DNA of 18,384 bases from Paramarasmius palmivorus (GCA_037176845.1 JAYKXP010000381.1:1-18384), one strand, 5' to 3'; positions 1 through 13,365 are shown, numbered from the stretch's first letter. Numbers and translations are program-made. Notes: a model not told the origin generated them from the sequence alone.

Positions 1-246
1 AGGGTGTGATCTACACGGATAGGAGTTTGAATAGATTAGTGTGATAGTTGCCCGGGGAGGCAAAGTGTCTGGTGAACCATCTGCAAGGATCTTTCGAAGG
101 GTTTTTCGGGAAGAGATTGTTGTTAAGCATTGTTCGAAAGGCGGTACTGTGAGGATGGGAATCACTTGAAGTTTGATGAGGATCGCCTGTAAAATGTGGA
201 CTTCAGCTGAGTATGCTCGTTGTGAGTTGGTGGTACGACTTCACAC

Positions 247-630
247 GACCTGTTCCCTGTCTGATGCAGTTGCGAGAAAACCTGTAACGTTGTATTGTGG
301 GTCTCCGTTCGTATCCTGCATGCTAGAAAAAGAGCGGTCAAGATACAAAAACGCGTTGGATGCGCATGGGCAAGAAACCTAACATTTCCTGGAGAGTCTG
401 TATCCATCCAACTTTGAACATTCCATGGGTAACTGCTCGCACTGTCTTTACTGAGCCATTTTTCTCGAGAAGAAAATGTCTCAGAACACACCTGGAAACG
501 TATGCCCCCCGTTCACTGTCCCAATAAACAAGTTGACGAATGGCAGAGGATCAAAATCTGGCTCATTCCGTGCGTAAACGAGACTGAAAGCTCCGAGCAG
601 ATGGACCAAGGAGAACCTCATGGTCACCAT
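247..630 (-). pseudogene. GH92 alpha-mannosidase, decayed N-terminal fragment
   Basis: On the minus strand an ATG at 630 (alternative ATG at 621) opens a secretory leader of about 20 residues (MRFSLVHLLGAFSLVYA from the second ATG). It is followed by FVNLFIGT and GGHTFPG, the N-terminal signature of family GH92 exo-acting alpha-1,2-mannosidases, which trim mannose from glycans outside the cell. A GTGTGT...GCAG intron (491-433) leads to THGMFKVG. MDTDSPGN follows one base out of frame, so a base has been lost near 400. A second intron (383-316) leads to a block ending YNVTGF, and the next family block, SQLH, is again shifted by one base (near 270). Similarity fades after about 247, and 1-246 shows nothing further of the family, although the remaining roughly 700 residues could lie outside the window. 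Two frameshifts in under 150 coding bases argue for a pseudogene; sequencing indels are the alternative. Family call is strong, pseudogene status fairly strong. Confidence 0.75.
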
Positions 631-660
631 CGAGGACAACGAAACCGTGCAAGCCGTCGC

Positions 661-668
661 TATTTATA
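661..668 (-). promoter_or_regulatory. TATA-like box upstream of the GH92 remnant
   Basis: TATAAATA on the minus strand lies 31 nt before the upstream ATG (630) and 40 nt before ATG 621. That spacing would give a very short leader if transcription starts about 30 nt downstream, and would favour the second ATG. This is a pattern match only. Confidence 0.3.
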
Positions 669-1137
669 CGGTTTTTGAGCATGGTTCTTGTTCGTGTTGA
701 GGAGGTCAGCTGAATGAAGTGTCGAGATGGCCCTGAAGGATGGGAGAAGCGTGCCGAGATCGACAAGAACGTTGCAAGCGGACCGTGAGGGAATCGCTTG
801 GGTCGATGACGAGCGTTCCGGTGCGGTGACGGCGAGCCAATGGTCAGGAAATAAGTTTTGATTATCATGCTTTGGCAATGGATTACAATTAAGCTACGAT
901 ATTGTACATTGAATGGACTCCGAAGAACGATTCGACAATATGCTGGATTTCGATATCTCTGCAAACAATCTGTAAGCCTGTCTCGTGTATCTTTGCTAGA
1001 TGGTCAAGCTTAAGAGTGCAATCCCTGAACCGGTGGCGAACAGAGATCCACGAGTAAATAAGAACGTTGAACCTGATACCAACGAAATGCCTTTGAAACG
1101 TTCATCAAAGCTAATAAGCGAGTAGTCGGGTACCAAT
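669..1137. other. Intergenic region between divergent genes
   Basis: This stretch separates the GH92 remnant (minus) from the DUF6535-WW gene (plus). Open frames here are short and show no family motif or convincing splice structure. It presumably holds the promoter of the DUF6535-WW gene, but no clear TATA box or other element was recognised. Confidence 0.5.
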
Positions 1138-4837
<3,700 letters not shown>

Positions 4838-5387
4838 GAGGCGGAGCTCGTTCGATGGACAAGGTTTGTGTTTCCAAAGTCTAGATGTTGGTTTCATTAG
4901 CTCATGCCCAGAACGTCCAGGTAGCACCGCCCCCCGGAAAGACAGAGAATGAACAAAGTGCTTAGATTGCATTCTGAGCCGACTCGAAGACGTTGAAGAA
5001 GATACTTGGACTCACCGCACCCGAATAGAACAACTAGATTTCAATAATTCCTGATATCCATGATCAAGATATACGACCCTCCGATTGTTGAACGAAGAAC
5101 CCACAATATCCCCAGATCCCTCTCAACATTCCATCAACGACCGATCTCCGATTTCAACGCCTCACGATACATCTGGACCTGTGCGGCATTCACAAACAAT
5201 TCAAGGAGCTACAGCACCCGTTACTTCCTCGTCAATACGTTCCAAAGACGACCAGTATCGAAGTTCCGATTCGAGGGATGTTTATTTATGGGCTAGGAGG
5301 TCGTCGCTACCGGTAGAGAATCGCCTGGGGTGATGGAAGGGGGCTGATCCCGAGTCAGAAGGATGACCTGGAATGGGATCTTTGGCG
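4838..5387 (+). other. Degenerate 3' continuation of the DUF6535-WW tail
   Basis: After the TGA at 4835-4837 the DNA still resembles the gene's last exon-intron unit. AAG followed by GTTTGTGTTTC at 4861-4874 and an acceptor CCCAG at 4907-4911 mirror AAG, GTTAGTGTTTC and CCCCAG at 4366-4429; both introns also contain TGTTGGTTTC. The flanking exon sequence is similar too, for example GTTGATGAACAAGTAGC against GTTGATGAGCAAACGAA. Further on, 5085-5333 is open for 82 codons and reads as Ser/Asp/Arg-rich low-complexity sequence like the tail. It is either a relic of a once longer tail, extra exons that the TGA now excludes, or chance. No independent gene was recognised. Confidence 0.45.
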
Positions 5388-5885
5388 TTAGTTCCTGGCG
5401 ATAGTGAACATCGGATTCTGAGCGGTGTAGAGAAGGGAGGTGGTGAAGGGAAGGGTGCGTGAGGGCGCTTTGGGTTGAGGAGGGCCGTCTACGTCGCGAG
5501 GGTATGCTAAGAAGGGTTGGGCGGTTTTGGATGGGGATATGGAAGCCAGAAGATACCGTTTGCCATGTACGCGCTTCGTCGTTGCTTGTTTTACGAGCCC
5601 TATGAGTTTACGGTTTGCTATCCGTTTTCTCTTCACCAACTCTTCACGATCCCACATTGTACGTTCTAGAGCATCAACCTTCTCCCTTTCCCTTCTCCCA
5701 TTCGCATAGACGGTGGCAGTCTGGTCATCCTCCCAGCCGCGATGCTTCGCCAGACGTGCTGCCTCGAGCTCGTTTACATCAACACACCCATTGTCCGAGT
5801 ACCCTGAACACTCAGAATCCTCACCATCGATGGTAACGTCAGCAATGAATACAGAAACGCGATCTCCACACGCCTTCCAATTCTT
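5388..5885 (-). CDS. Hypothetical charged protein, 3' exon
   Basis: A minus-strand frame is open from a likely acceptor (AAAGCAG, exon from 5885) to TAA at 5388, about 165 codons. No ATG lies near the acceptor, so at least one upstream exon would be needed; none was found that joins in frame within the preceding 150 bases, and the first internal ATG lies about 80 codons in. The middle part is rich in Lys, Arg and Glu (for example ELEAARLAKHRGWEDD and WDREELVKRKR) and could be helical. The end is rich in Pro, Ser and Thr. No signal peptide, membrane segment or family motif was recognised. The long open frame and protein-like composition favour a real exon, but an accidental frame cannot be excluded. 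Confidence 0.35.
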   Translation of the reverse strand, partial: KNWKACGDRVSVFIADVTIDGEDSECSGYSDNGCVDVNELEAARLAKHRGWEDDQTATVYANGRREREKVDALERTMWDREELVKRKRIANRKLIGLVKQATTKRVHGKRYLLASISPSKTAQPFLAYPRDVDGPPQPKAPSRTLPFTTSLLYTAQNPMFTIARN

Positions 5886-5903
5886 CTGCTTTATGTGTGC
5901 CAA

Positions 5904-6636
5904 CTCTCTGGGTACCGACCCCGAGAGCTCAAACGTTCAAGTTTCGCGGTGAGGATGATAGCGTGTGGGGGAAAAGAAATAGTCAGAAGATGGCGGATGA
6001 AGGAAGGTTACGTGAATATACGGTCATTCTACGACTGCTTTACGGTCGCGCGGTCTGGTGTTTTTGTTTACTGTTTCCGATTCTATGTTTCAAGGGGTAG
6101 GTTGTATTGTACGTTGTTTCAACCTAGACTACCTTTGAATGTTCAGAGTGCTAGCCTACTTATCCCTAAGTACACGAGAGAACTTACCCGGATAGCTGTG
6201 GTCCGGCGGAGCGCGTGCGATCGACGCGACGTTGAGAAAGAGTCTGGGGACCATTCACAGGACCGTTCGGCGTATGCCGCCAACAATTCCCAGCCGCAGT
6301 TTGGGGGCTCTTTCAAATTTCATTCAATACCTTTTCGTCGAATCAGCTCAGATTTTATTTTCGTATTTCTGTTATCTGCTTGTTTTCTACAAGTTCTCTC
6401 TGGGATTGCAGTTTTGCATGCCGTCTATGAACGTCACCGGTTGCCGGATCGGATTCCCACATCGAATAGGTTGCCACGAGAGCGGCAAGGGCAGCTGCCA
6501 GGAGACAATGTCACGATGATTGATGTTTCTCTTGTGCCTCTCAGGCTTCACCACAACGGCCACGTACACATATCGAAGGCTGCTGTACATAGAAGCCCAT
6601 TCACAATCACCGACATAAACCTTATACCTTACGAAA
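5904..6636. other. Upstream region of the P450 gene, no gene seen
   Basis: No supported gene. A long plus-strand frame (5895-6809) runs through here but continues out of frame into the P450 first exon, has no family motif and looks accidental. A T-rich stretch with an acceptor-like TTGCAG (6406-6411) could belong to a leader intron of the P450 transcript; this is a guess. No convincing TATA box was found before the P450 start. Confidence 0.4.
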
Positions 6637-8984
6637 ATGACCCCCGTAATCCAAATCAGACCCACCGACGTCGTCATCTTCTCCGTTGCACTCTACATCG
6701 TCCGGGCTCTTATACGAGGTCGCAAGAAGGGGTATACGACACCCTTGAATGGTCCACCAACCAAGAGCATCGTTTTTGGTCTATCCCGATACCTCAACTC
6801 TGTCGATGACCCGGGGAAAGTGATGGAGGATTGGGCAGGGGAGTATGGGAGCGTATACAAGATTCCGACGGTTTTGGGTGGCACAAAAGTGGTGATATGT
6901 GATCCAAGAGCAATTAGGGACTTTTATTCAAAGGAGACATTCACGTATGTCGGCACCCCGATTGCGAAAACTTTTATCGCGCGTGTAGTGAGTTGCTTCA
7001 GTAGCTTTTCATGGGAATTAGTGACTGAGATTTGCGTATCTAGTTTGGACGAGGGTTGCTTTGGTCTGAAGGAGAAAGTCATAAAAGGTGCGTTTTCACC
7101 TACCCAGCTCGACTTTCATGACTTACAACTCTGTAGGCAACGAAAAGCTCTCACACCCGCATTCAGTAATGCCGCAATTCGACGACTTACATCCGTTTTC
7201 TACGACTCGGCATATAAGGTACTCCTCTTCATCTGTCTGTTTGCCCGGACATTGTATTCACGACTTTCCAGCTTAAGATCCACTGGGACAACGAACTCTT
7301 GAACCATCCCGATGGTCTCGTTATAGACGTCCAGAATTGGATGAATCACATCTCGTACGTCCCTGCTTAATCACAATCACAACCGACACTTATATGTTTT
7401 TCAGCCTCGACAGCATAGGCATCGCCGGATTCTCACACGACTTTGGCTCTCTCGACGGTAAACCTTCTGCTATAGTCGATGCCTTCGAGTCCATCGGGTC
7501 GTCCAAACCCTCACCCGTTGGCACCGTTATATTCCTTTTGTCTTTCGTATTCCCGTTCCTCAACAGTCTGCCAACGGAAAGATCGAGGATGCTGATGTCG
7601 CTGAAGAGGAGTATGAGGGAGATTGCGGACGTGCTTTTGGAGAGGTCTAGGCAAGCTAGAGAAGAAGGCGGTGCGGAGGACAAGAGTATCATTGGGTTGT
7701 TAAGTAAATTGAGATCCAGTTCTACTTGATACAATGCTGACTGGGTATAGTCAAGGCAGAAAGTGCTGGTGGAGAGTTGCACATGACTGAGGAAGAGGTT
7801 TTGGCTCAAGTACGTGTTTCGAAGTGATATTGACATATAGTCATTGCTAATTTGCATTCGTGGCAGATGGTACGTGTATCATGGAATCGCGCATGACTTG
7901 CCTCACGTCCTGAATGACCTTCGTAGAACGTACTGTTACTTGCAGGTGTGTGTCCCAGTCTCTTGGTTGATGCCAGCAGCTCACTTTTCTCGCAGGTTAT
8001 GAGACTACATCCAGTTCGTACCCAGTTATTACTCCTTAACCCTAGCTAACCATGTCACCTTTCTCGGCTTTCAGTCAGCCTCACAGTACGTCCAGCCCCC
8101 TTAGAGACTGTTATACATACTTACCCGGCTCTTAGTGGGCCCTCATCGAGCTTGCCAAGCAGCCGGAGAAGCAAGAACGTCTTCGCAAGGAGCTCCTTAG
8201 CGTATCCGGAGGCGCCGACCCCACCTGGGACCAACTTATGGGCCTAGACTATCCTTATCTCGACGCCGTAGTCCATGAAACGCTTAGAATGCATCCGCCT
8301 CTGGGTGAGACCGCTAGAGTGGTATGTAGATCCTGTCGTTCTCGCCTTACCCATCCCATACTAACCGTACTAACTTCATCCTCCAGGCAACAGAAGACGA
8401 CATTCTCCCCCTTTCCGCACCATTCACCACCGCAGACGGCCAAGTCGTCAATAGCATCGCCGTGACCAAAGGAACCACCGTCAGCGCGCCTATTAGGTGC
8501 ATCAACCGCGCAGAGGCTATTTGGGGTCCCCGAGCGAAGGAGTTTATACCTGAGCGGTGGTTGGACTTCTCAGAGGACGATAAAGATAAAGCCGATACGG
8601 AAAAGGAAGCCAATAGTAAAATTGATTGGATGAGGACCGAGGAAAAGGCAAAATTGTGGGGAGAAGATGGTATACCACCAACTGTAAGAGAGGTTCAGGG
8701 ACATAAACATTTGTTGACGTTCTCGGATGGACCGAGGACGTGTCTGGGGAAGAGCTTTGCTTTGGCTGAGTTTAAGGTACGTTTCCTGTTCCTTGAACTG
8801 ATGTATGTGTGGATGCTCATTTATACAAATCTAGGCGGCGCTTTCGGTACTCATCAGGAACTATTTGATTTCCTTTGACGATCCGGAAACCAAGATTGGT
8901 TTACAGAGAGCGATTCTGCCTAGGCCGAAAGTTGAGGGGTGTGATGGTGCCAAGGTACCGATGAGGGTGAAGCGGGTCGAATGA
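6637..8984 (+). CDS. Cytochrome P450 monooxygenase
   Basis: Thirteen exons join in frame to 564 aa: 6637-6987, 7044-7087, 7137-7218, 7272-7354, 7405-7703, 7751-7809, 7867-7869, 7927-7945, 7996-8013, 8075-8085, 8136-8321, 8387-8776, 8835-8984. Residues 11-28 (VVIFSVALYIVRAL) form a membrane anchor followed by RGRKK, typical of ER-bound microsomal P450s. Visible landmarks are the C-helix region WSEGESHKRQRK (from W124), the I-helix AGYETTS (313-319), the K-helix ETLR (371-374), FIPERW (438-443) and the heme loop FSDGPRTCLG (497-506) with Cys504 as heme ligand. All catalytic motifs are present, so the enzyme should insert one oxygen from O2 into an organic substrate using NADPH via P450 reductase. 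A charged insertion lies between PERW and the heme loop. The style resembles basidiomycete families such as CYP5150, but family and substrate cannot be assigned by eye. No biosynthetic partner genes are visible nearby. Confidence 0.95.
7751..8135 (+). other. Micro-exon cluster over the P450 I-helix
   Basis: Within 385 bases the coding sequence is delivered by exons of 59, 3, 19, 18 and 11 nt. The 3-nt exon is ATG at 7867-7869, between TGGCAG and GTACGT. It supplies the Met of LAQMNVLLLAGYET, and skipping it removes exactly one residue without a frameshift. The other junctions (7945/7996, 8013/8075, 8085/8136) rebuild AGYETTSISLTW. Introns are about 50-61 nt with standard GT and AG ends. Confidence 0.85.
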
Positions 8985-9194
8985 GTGGTGTAGATTACAT
9001 TGGGACTCTTGGATTTGTACTATTATGCTATCTCTGTGTTCGCTTGTGACTAGATTGGCTACTCATACACGTACCTATACCACACCTCAGTATAACTTGA
9101 GCTTGCTCCGTCGTTCCTCCAAATCCACCTTAATTGGCGAGAAATGACATTGGAGGCTATATAATACAACACGACTTCTAATTGTGGTCCTGGG

Positions 9195-9738
9195 TCAGAC
9201 GGTATAAGTTGGTCTAGTACTAGGAGGCCTGCTAGCCTGAGTATTAGGATGCCAGGCGGTAGTCTGTCCTACAGGTACCGGCGTCCCTGTCGGTTCAAAA
9301 TGGTTGGAATGATCGTTAACGCTCGCCCGAGAGCCTACAACGCCACCGGTGATCGTTGCGATGCTCACTAGCGCGGCTACCACAGTCAACCACTTCTTCT
9401 TATTCGCCTTGGAGGCGTTTTGACGTACGGCTTCCTGGGCTTTGATGGCGTTGGTATCGATATCTGAGGTCTCCAATTTTGAAGAAGGATGGTTGATTGG
9501 GAGGCCGCTCTCTAAATCGCGGTTCTGTGGTACGCTGGACTCGGAGTGTAGCAGTTTCAAGTCAGGTTTGTACTCCTCCTGTGAAAGATGAAATGACTTT
9601 GAGGTTGTATACAAAGCTGATCATGAGAGTAAAACATACCTGACGCGTTGTAGTTACCGGAGTTACACTGGCAGTAGTTGCTGGTGGTGTTGCATAAATC
9701 AGAGTCGTGTCATATCCGATGGAAGGAGACTGGTGCAT
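9195..9738 (-). CDS. Small single-pass membrane protein, paralog A
   Basis: Exons 9738-9640 and 9578-9195 (intron 61 nt, GTATGT...TTTCACAG) give 160 aa from ATG 9738. There is no cleavable signal peptide. The N-terminal half is polar (after the junction, TRQ-EEYKPDLKLL), then a Lys-rich stop (ANKKKW) precedes one hydrophobic segment at about 97-115 (WLTVVAALVSIATITGGVVG). A short Pro/Thr/Ser-rich C-terminus follows, which could be O-glycosylated if outside. The basic stretch before the helix suggests a cytosolic N-terminus. The same gene plan and junction motif occur in the next gene upstream, so the two are tandem paralogs. This type of Ser/Thr-rich membrane protein is common in Agaricomycetes but has no known function. 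Its 3' end converges on the P450 gene. Confidence 0.75.
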
Positions 9739-9776
9739 CTTGGTTCCTGTCTGGTCTGCTCAGACCTAAAAGCGCC

Positions 9777-9782
9777 TTTATA
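9777..9782 (-). promoter_or_regulatory. TATA-like box of paralog A
   Basis: TATAAA on the minus strand lies about 40 nt before the ATG at 9738, compatible with a short leader. Pattern match only. Confidence 0.3.
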
Positions 9783-10089
9783 ACGAAGAATCCAAAGGAG
9801 GCTCTCAGACATTTACTAGATTGCGGCGTCCAATGTAGGAAATCTACAATTCAGTTGGCGAAAGGAAGAAAGATCAGAAACCGTCCTCGATGGTAAGGCA
9901 GTTCTCCGCAATGGACTGATTTCCTAGGGGCCGGTTTGGTCCTGGATTGGGATTTAATCGTCGATGTAGAACACCTGAGGATACCGAATACAAAGAAACT
10001 ATACAGGTCAATGTATCGATTTATCTTTCATGCTAAAGAAACATGATGGATTATACACAGGCCCAAGTAACGAGGATACGTGGATGCAA
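9783..10089. other. Intergenic region between the two paralogs
   Basis: No gene or repeat recognised. It should contain the promoter of paralog A and the 3' end of paralog B. An 72-codon plus-strand frame at 9678-9896 overlaps the start of paralog A and has no family signature. Confidence 0.4.
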
Positions 10090-10154
10090 CTATGCGATCT
10101 TCAATACCGATCCTGAAAGCGAATCGTGAATACGGAGAATCCCCGAGAATATAG

Positions 10155-10831
10155 TCACTCACCAGTGGTAGTCGGTAATGCACTGCTTGGCGTCCCGTCG
10201 CTACTCGTCGGTGTATTGACCACTTCATTGCTTGGTTCTGCCAGTGGAGGTGTCGAAGTGGCAGGTAAAGACGTAGGAGTGCCCAAGGTACGCGTGAAAG
10301 AGGTGGAGGACATCGGAGAGAAAGTTGGAGTCAAAGATGCTGTACCGGCGAGTGGGCTACTTTCGTCGCCCGGATTGATTGAGGTCGCGTTGAGCGATGT
10401 GGTCGAGTTAGAATGATCGGCCTTTGATTTGTTGCTCGCTGTGACACCTACAACAGCTCCGACCACTGCAGCGGCGACAATCACGACGAAAATAGTGACA
10501 AGAACAACAAGTCCCTTCTTCGTTCGCCAGAATGGCTTGGGGTGCGTGACAGGTGTTGTGCCGGCTCCCGATTCAAGGTTTTCCTTCGATGCAGCTGCGA
10601 GTGAGTTGGTAGAACGGCTTTCTGCGTCGTGATGTTTTTCGGTCGAGGCTTGGCGAGTGTTTTGTGATGGTAAGCTCAAGAGGTCGGGATTGTAGCCCTC
10701 CTAGGCTATGATTAGCGCTATCATGAAATAGAGAAACATTGACATACCTGGCGCATCTGCTTTGTTGTGACTGGCGCTGCCGCAAGCAGAGACTCGTCGT
10801 ACTGGCTAACATCAGCGTTGGAGTGGGACAT
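10155..10831 (-). CDS. Small single-pass membrane protein, paralog B
   Basis: Exons 10831-10748 and 10700-10155 (intron 47 nt, GTATGT...CCTAG) give 209 aa from ATG 10831. The plan matches paralog A: polar N-terminus, splice junction inside MRQ-EGYNPDL, basic WRTKK before a strongly hydrophobic Val/Ala/Gly-rich helix (VVLVTIFVVIVAAAVVGAVV), then a long Ser/Thr/Pro-rich C-terminus that is a good candidate for O-glycosylation outside the cell. The C-terminal part is longer than in A. The stop codon lies inside a perfect donor (G-GTGAGTGA, 10162-10154). Splicing to TTTCAG at 10113 would remove it and end the protein at TAG 10090, so the true end is uncertain. Function unknown. Confidence 0.75.
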
Positions 10832-11179
10832 GCTGGTGATTGGTGTGGTAGAGAACAAACGAGTAAGGACCTGTAATCAGAGGCCAGAGTCTCAGACAGT
10901 CGTTTGCGGTAGGCCCTATCGCCTTCGAATAGATCAAGACACCCATAGGAGCTTGCCGTAGACAAATAGTGAAGGATTAAGTGCGATGTCTTGACCTCAG
11001 GCTTTTCCACTTTCGATAAGGATTGTCTTTGAATCGTACACCAGTCTTGCGGAAACCTAGGCTGCAAGTGGTGAGTAGGTGCCTCGTAGCGAGATAACAC
11101 AACTGACATACTAGCTATGTAGATAAGATTTCTTGTCTCTTCAACGATTTTTCGATGTCAACTTTGGGCTTGAACATCC

Positions 11180-11462
11180 TTAGGCGGCTTGGATTTCCTA
11201 GAAAGGGTGTCATCAACCAGTTACTGCTTGAATTGGATAGATTACCCACCTTTATGCTTCTCAAGTTGTTCCACGCATATTCAACCACTTCTAGAGGATA
11301 GTAGAGGACTATAGAAAAGTGTGCGCTCAACGATATTTCAGCTTCTTGATGATGGTGGTCACGAAACAAAGCAAAGCGCTCGTTGCCGTTCCCATCACGC
11401 TTCATCATGATCAGCAACGTCCTCTTACCCTTACAACCCAGCCTGCCTTTCAAACGATACAT
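11180..11462 (-). CDS. Hypothetical small protein
   Basis: From ATG 11462 a frame runs 71 codons to AAG at 11250, where a donor (GTGGGTAA) and an acceptor (TTTCTAG, 11198) define a 52-nt intron. The second exon adds five codons and a TAA at 11180, giving 76 aa. Unspliced, the same frame stays open to 11115 (115 aa). The sequence begins Lys/Arg-rich (MYRLKGRLGCKGKRTLL) and contains a His run and a region ending VEYAWNNLRSIK. No family, signal peptide or membrane segment recognised. Support is the real ATG plus well-formed intron signals. Confidence 0.3.
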
Positions 11463-11835
11463 TAAAGTTTCAAGTGGATATTAGCGTTCATTCAAAGGCT
11501 CAAACTAGGAACAACATGCAGAACCTGCAATTTACACACGCGCGACTTTTCATGGTTACTCTCAAGATGCGTAGAGTCCGAGTCAAGCAAGATATGGTGA
11601 AAGAGAATTAACTGAATAGATTGATTTAGGTTCTAGTAAGTGGTATAGTATGTTATCCGACTGCCAACTAATCATCTTCAGTACCAGAAGTCCACTCCTT
11701 TCCCCAAACACCCACCCAAGCGCTTCACAGCTCACTTTCGCCACCACAAACACACTCTACCACTCAAACTCCGCCTCCCAACCACCTTCCACGACCTACC
11801 AGTACCCAACCACGGAGCCTCACACACCACAAAAG

Positions 11836-12039
11836 ATGGTGCTTCATCCAGTTAACCAATTCCATCCTCCAAGCTCATCACATGCCTATCGTACACCTCA
11901 CTCCCCCACCAGCCCACCGAAGGCTCCACTTTACTACCCCCAGCTCCCCATCTCGACACCCAAGAAAGGAAGAGCACACCACAGCGGCATCGGAGAATCG
12001 CCACCAAAAGAACCCTTACCTTGGTTTTTGGTGCCATGA
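11836..12039 (+). CDS. Hypothetical proline-rich small protein
   Basis: An ATG in the context CAAAAGATGG, behind a C-rich pyrimidine leader of about 150 bases typical of fungal 5' UTRs, opens a 67-codon frame ending at TGA 12037-12039. The product is rich in Pro, Ser and His (for example SPTSPPKAPLYYPQLP). It has no signal peptide or membrane segment. The opposite strand also carries an open frame with a donor-like GTAAGG, so the coding strand is uncertain and the frame may be accidental. Confidence 0.22.
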   Translation: MVLHPVNQFHPPSSSHAYRTPHSPTSPPKAPLYYPQLPISTPKKGRAHHSGIGESPPKEPLPWFLVP

Positions 12040-12239
12040 TCCGTGTTCGATATGTCGATGGGTGTACGCTTCCGCTCTCGGAGGTAGAGATGAAGCTAGA
12101 GGTGGGAGCAACATGGCGCGTTCTCTTCATGATAGAAGGAGGTGCAGATGGATGGGTGTGGCTTGGAAGAGGTGGTCCTGGATCGCTACCTTACTCGAGT
12201 GGTGGCTCGAACTCTTCGTGATCGGGTCCCGGTAGGCTG

Positions 12240-13365
12240 TGGTTGATGGAGAGATTTTGGGCGTGTTTAGAGAGGATGCTGCATGGGTCTTGAGAGGTGG
12301 TTGATTATAACTGCGCCAAGGTTTTCATTCATTTCTTAATGCTGGGAGTCAAGAGAAAAATCGAGTTACATCAGACTTGAATAACTCAGGTTTTCGAAGG
12401 CGGAAGGTTGCAGTAATGTAGGTAATAATTTTGTATAGAATGAAGTTTTGGTTATAGTTCTTAGATAGTAATAAAGATAAAAATATGATGGGTATTTTGA
12501 ACAAAAACGAAAGAAAGAAGGGTAAAACGAGAAGAGAAAGAGGACGTAATTTCGCTGATTTTGATGTTGTTATATTCTCCTTTTTTATATTTTTATAATC
12601 TTATAATTGACGGTTTTTTTATGTTTTAGGACTTTTTGTACTTTGTTTCGTGTAACAGTGTTTGATAAAGAGAAAAAAGGAGAAATGGATCTAATGTTCG
12701 AGTTGTTGATGATCAGGCTGAAGGTGAAGCGGACTAGCCAGAGAATCTACGTCAACACTGGTTACCTTATAAGAACCAGTCAAACAGGACATATAATTCT
12801 CGCCTCACCTTGACCTAGTGTGAGGCTATATATCAGCTCACAACAGACGGCTTGTCCACTTTGGGATTCACCAAACTCATCCGAATCACCAAGCTCCCGT
12901 TGGTGTCGTCCAATAGACAACGTCGAGCGCCACACTTGAGAATCTAGATCATCCCTGTTAAAGTACACGAGCGGAGAGATTCAATTCACGAAGAGTGTGA
13001 GATGGATTTGTACACGGGTTCGAGATGTGTTGTCGTGAAAGTGTCAACGATGGTCGCATAGCTGCAGAGTACGCCTGAGCTGTGCTTCGTCGATGTAGAA
13101 GAGTGTTTCTTAGGACTTCGTCGCTCTCTGGGGCTACGCGTACGCCTCCGATGGAGAGTTAAATTAGAACGGTGTGTACAGAAACGATAAGAATAATAGT
13201 CTCTCTGCAAGCTAGACATGTACACAAAGAATAATACGGTTATGATTCACCACATTCGAGGAATGGTTTGATTACAGCGCGTAGCAACGATAATCAACCC
13301 TCGCTCGTGAGGCTCTCTGACGGGTTGTGGATCGTAGGCGAGACGATTGGGTGGAGAGTCGTCGG
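12240..13365. other. Gene-free region with an AT-rich core
   Basis: No supported gene. From about 12400 to 12660 the sequence is clearly richer in A and T than the rest of the window, with runs of T and A and purine-rich stretches such as AAACGAAAGAAAGAAGGG. The region looks like non-coding spacer or an old decayed insertion. Short frames at 12607-12813 and 12986-13225 have no family signature. Confidence 0.5.

Noticed and set aside
563..964. 133-codon minus-strand open frame
   Set aside because: It overlaps the signal-peptide exon of the GH92 remnant in a different frame and has no recognisable features.
5895..6809. 304-codon plus-strand open frame upstream of the P450
   Set aside because: It starts in non-coding DNA, runs out of frame through the P450 first exon, has no family motif and no splice logic. 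Length alone does not support it.
6637..8984. P450 as part of a secondary-metabolite cluster
   Set aside because: No terpene synthase, PKS, NRPS, prenyltransferase, transporter or cluster regulator is visible in the window.
10573..11109. 178-codon minus-strand open frame
   Set aside because: It overlaps both exons and the intron of paralog B in another frame. The in-frame model of paralog B, with matching junction motif and membrane helix, is far better supported.
11852..12130. 92-codon minus-strand frame opposite the proline-rich candidate
   Set aside because: It has a donor-like GTAAGG but no matching acceptor or family motif. It is kept only as a reason to doubt the strand of the plus candidate.
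12802..12826. Inverted repeat GCCTCAC...GTGAGGC with an 11-nt spacer
   Set aside because: Seven-base arms occur by chance. No gene end, T-run or mobile element is associated with it.
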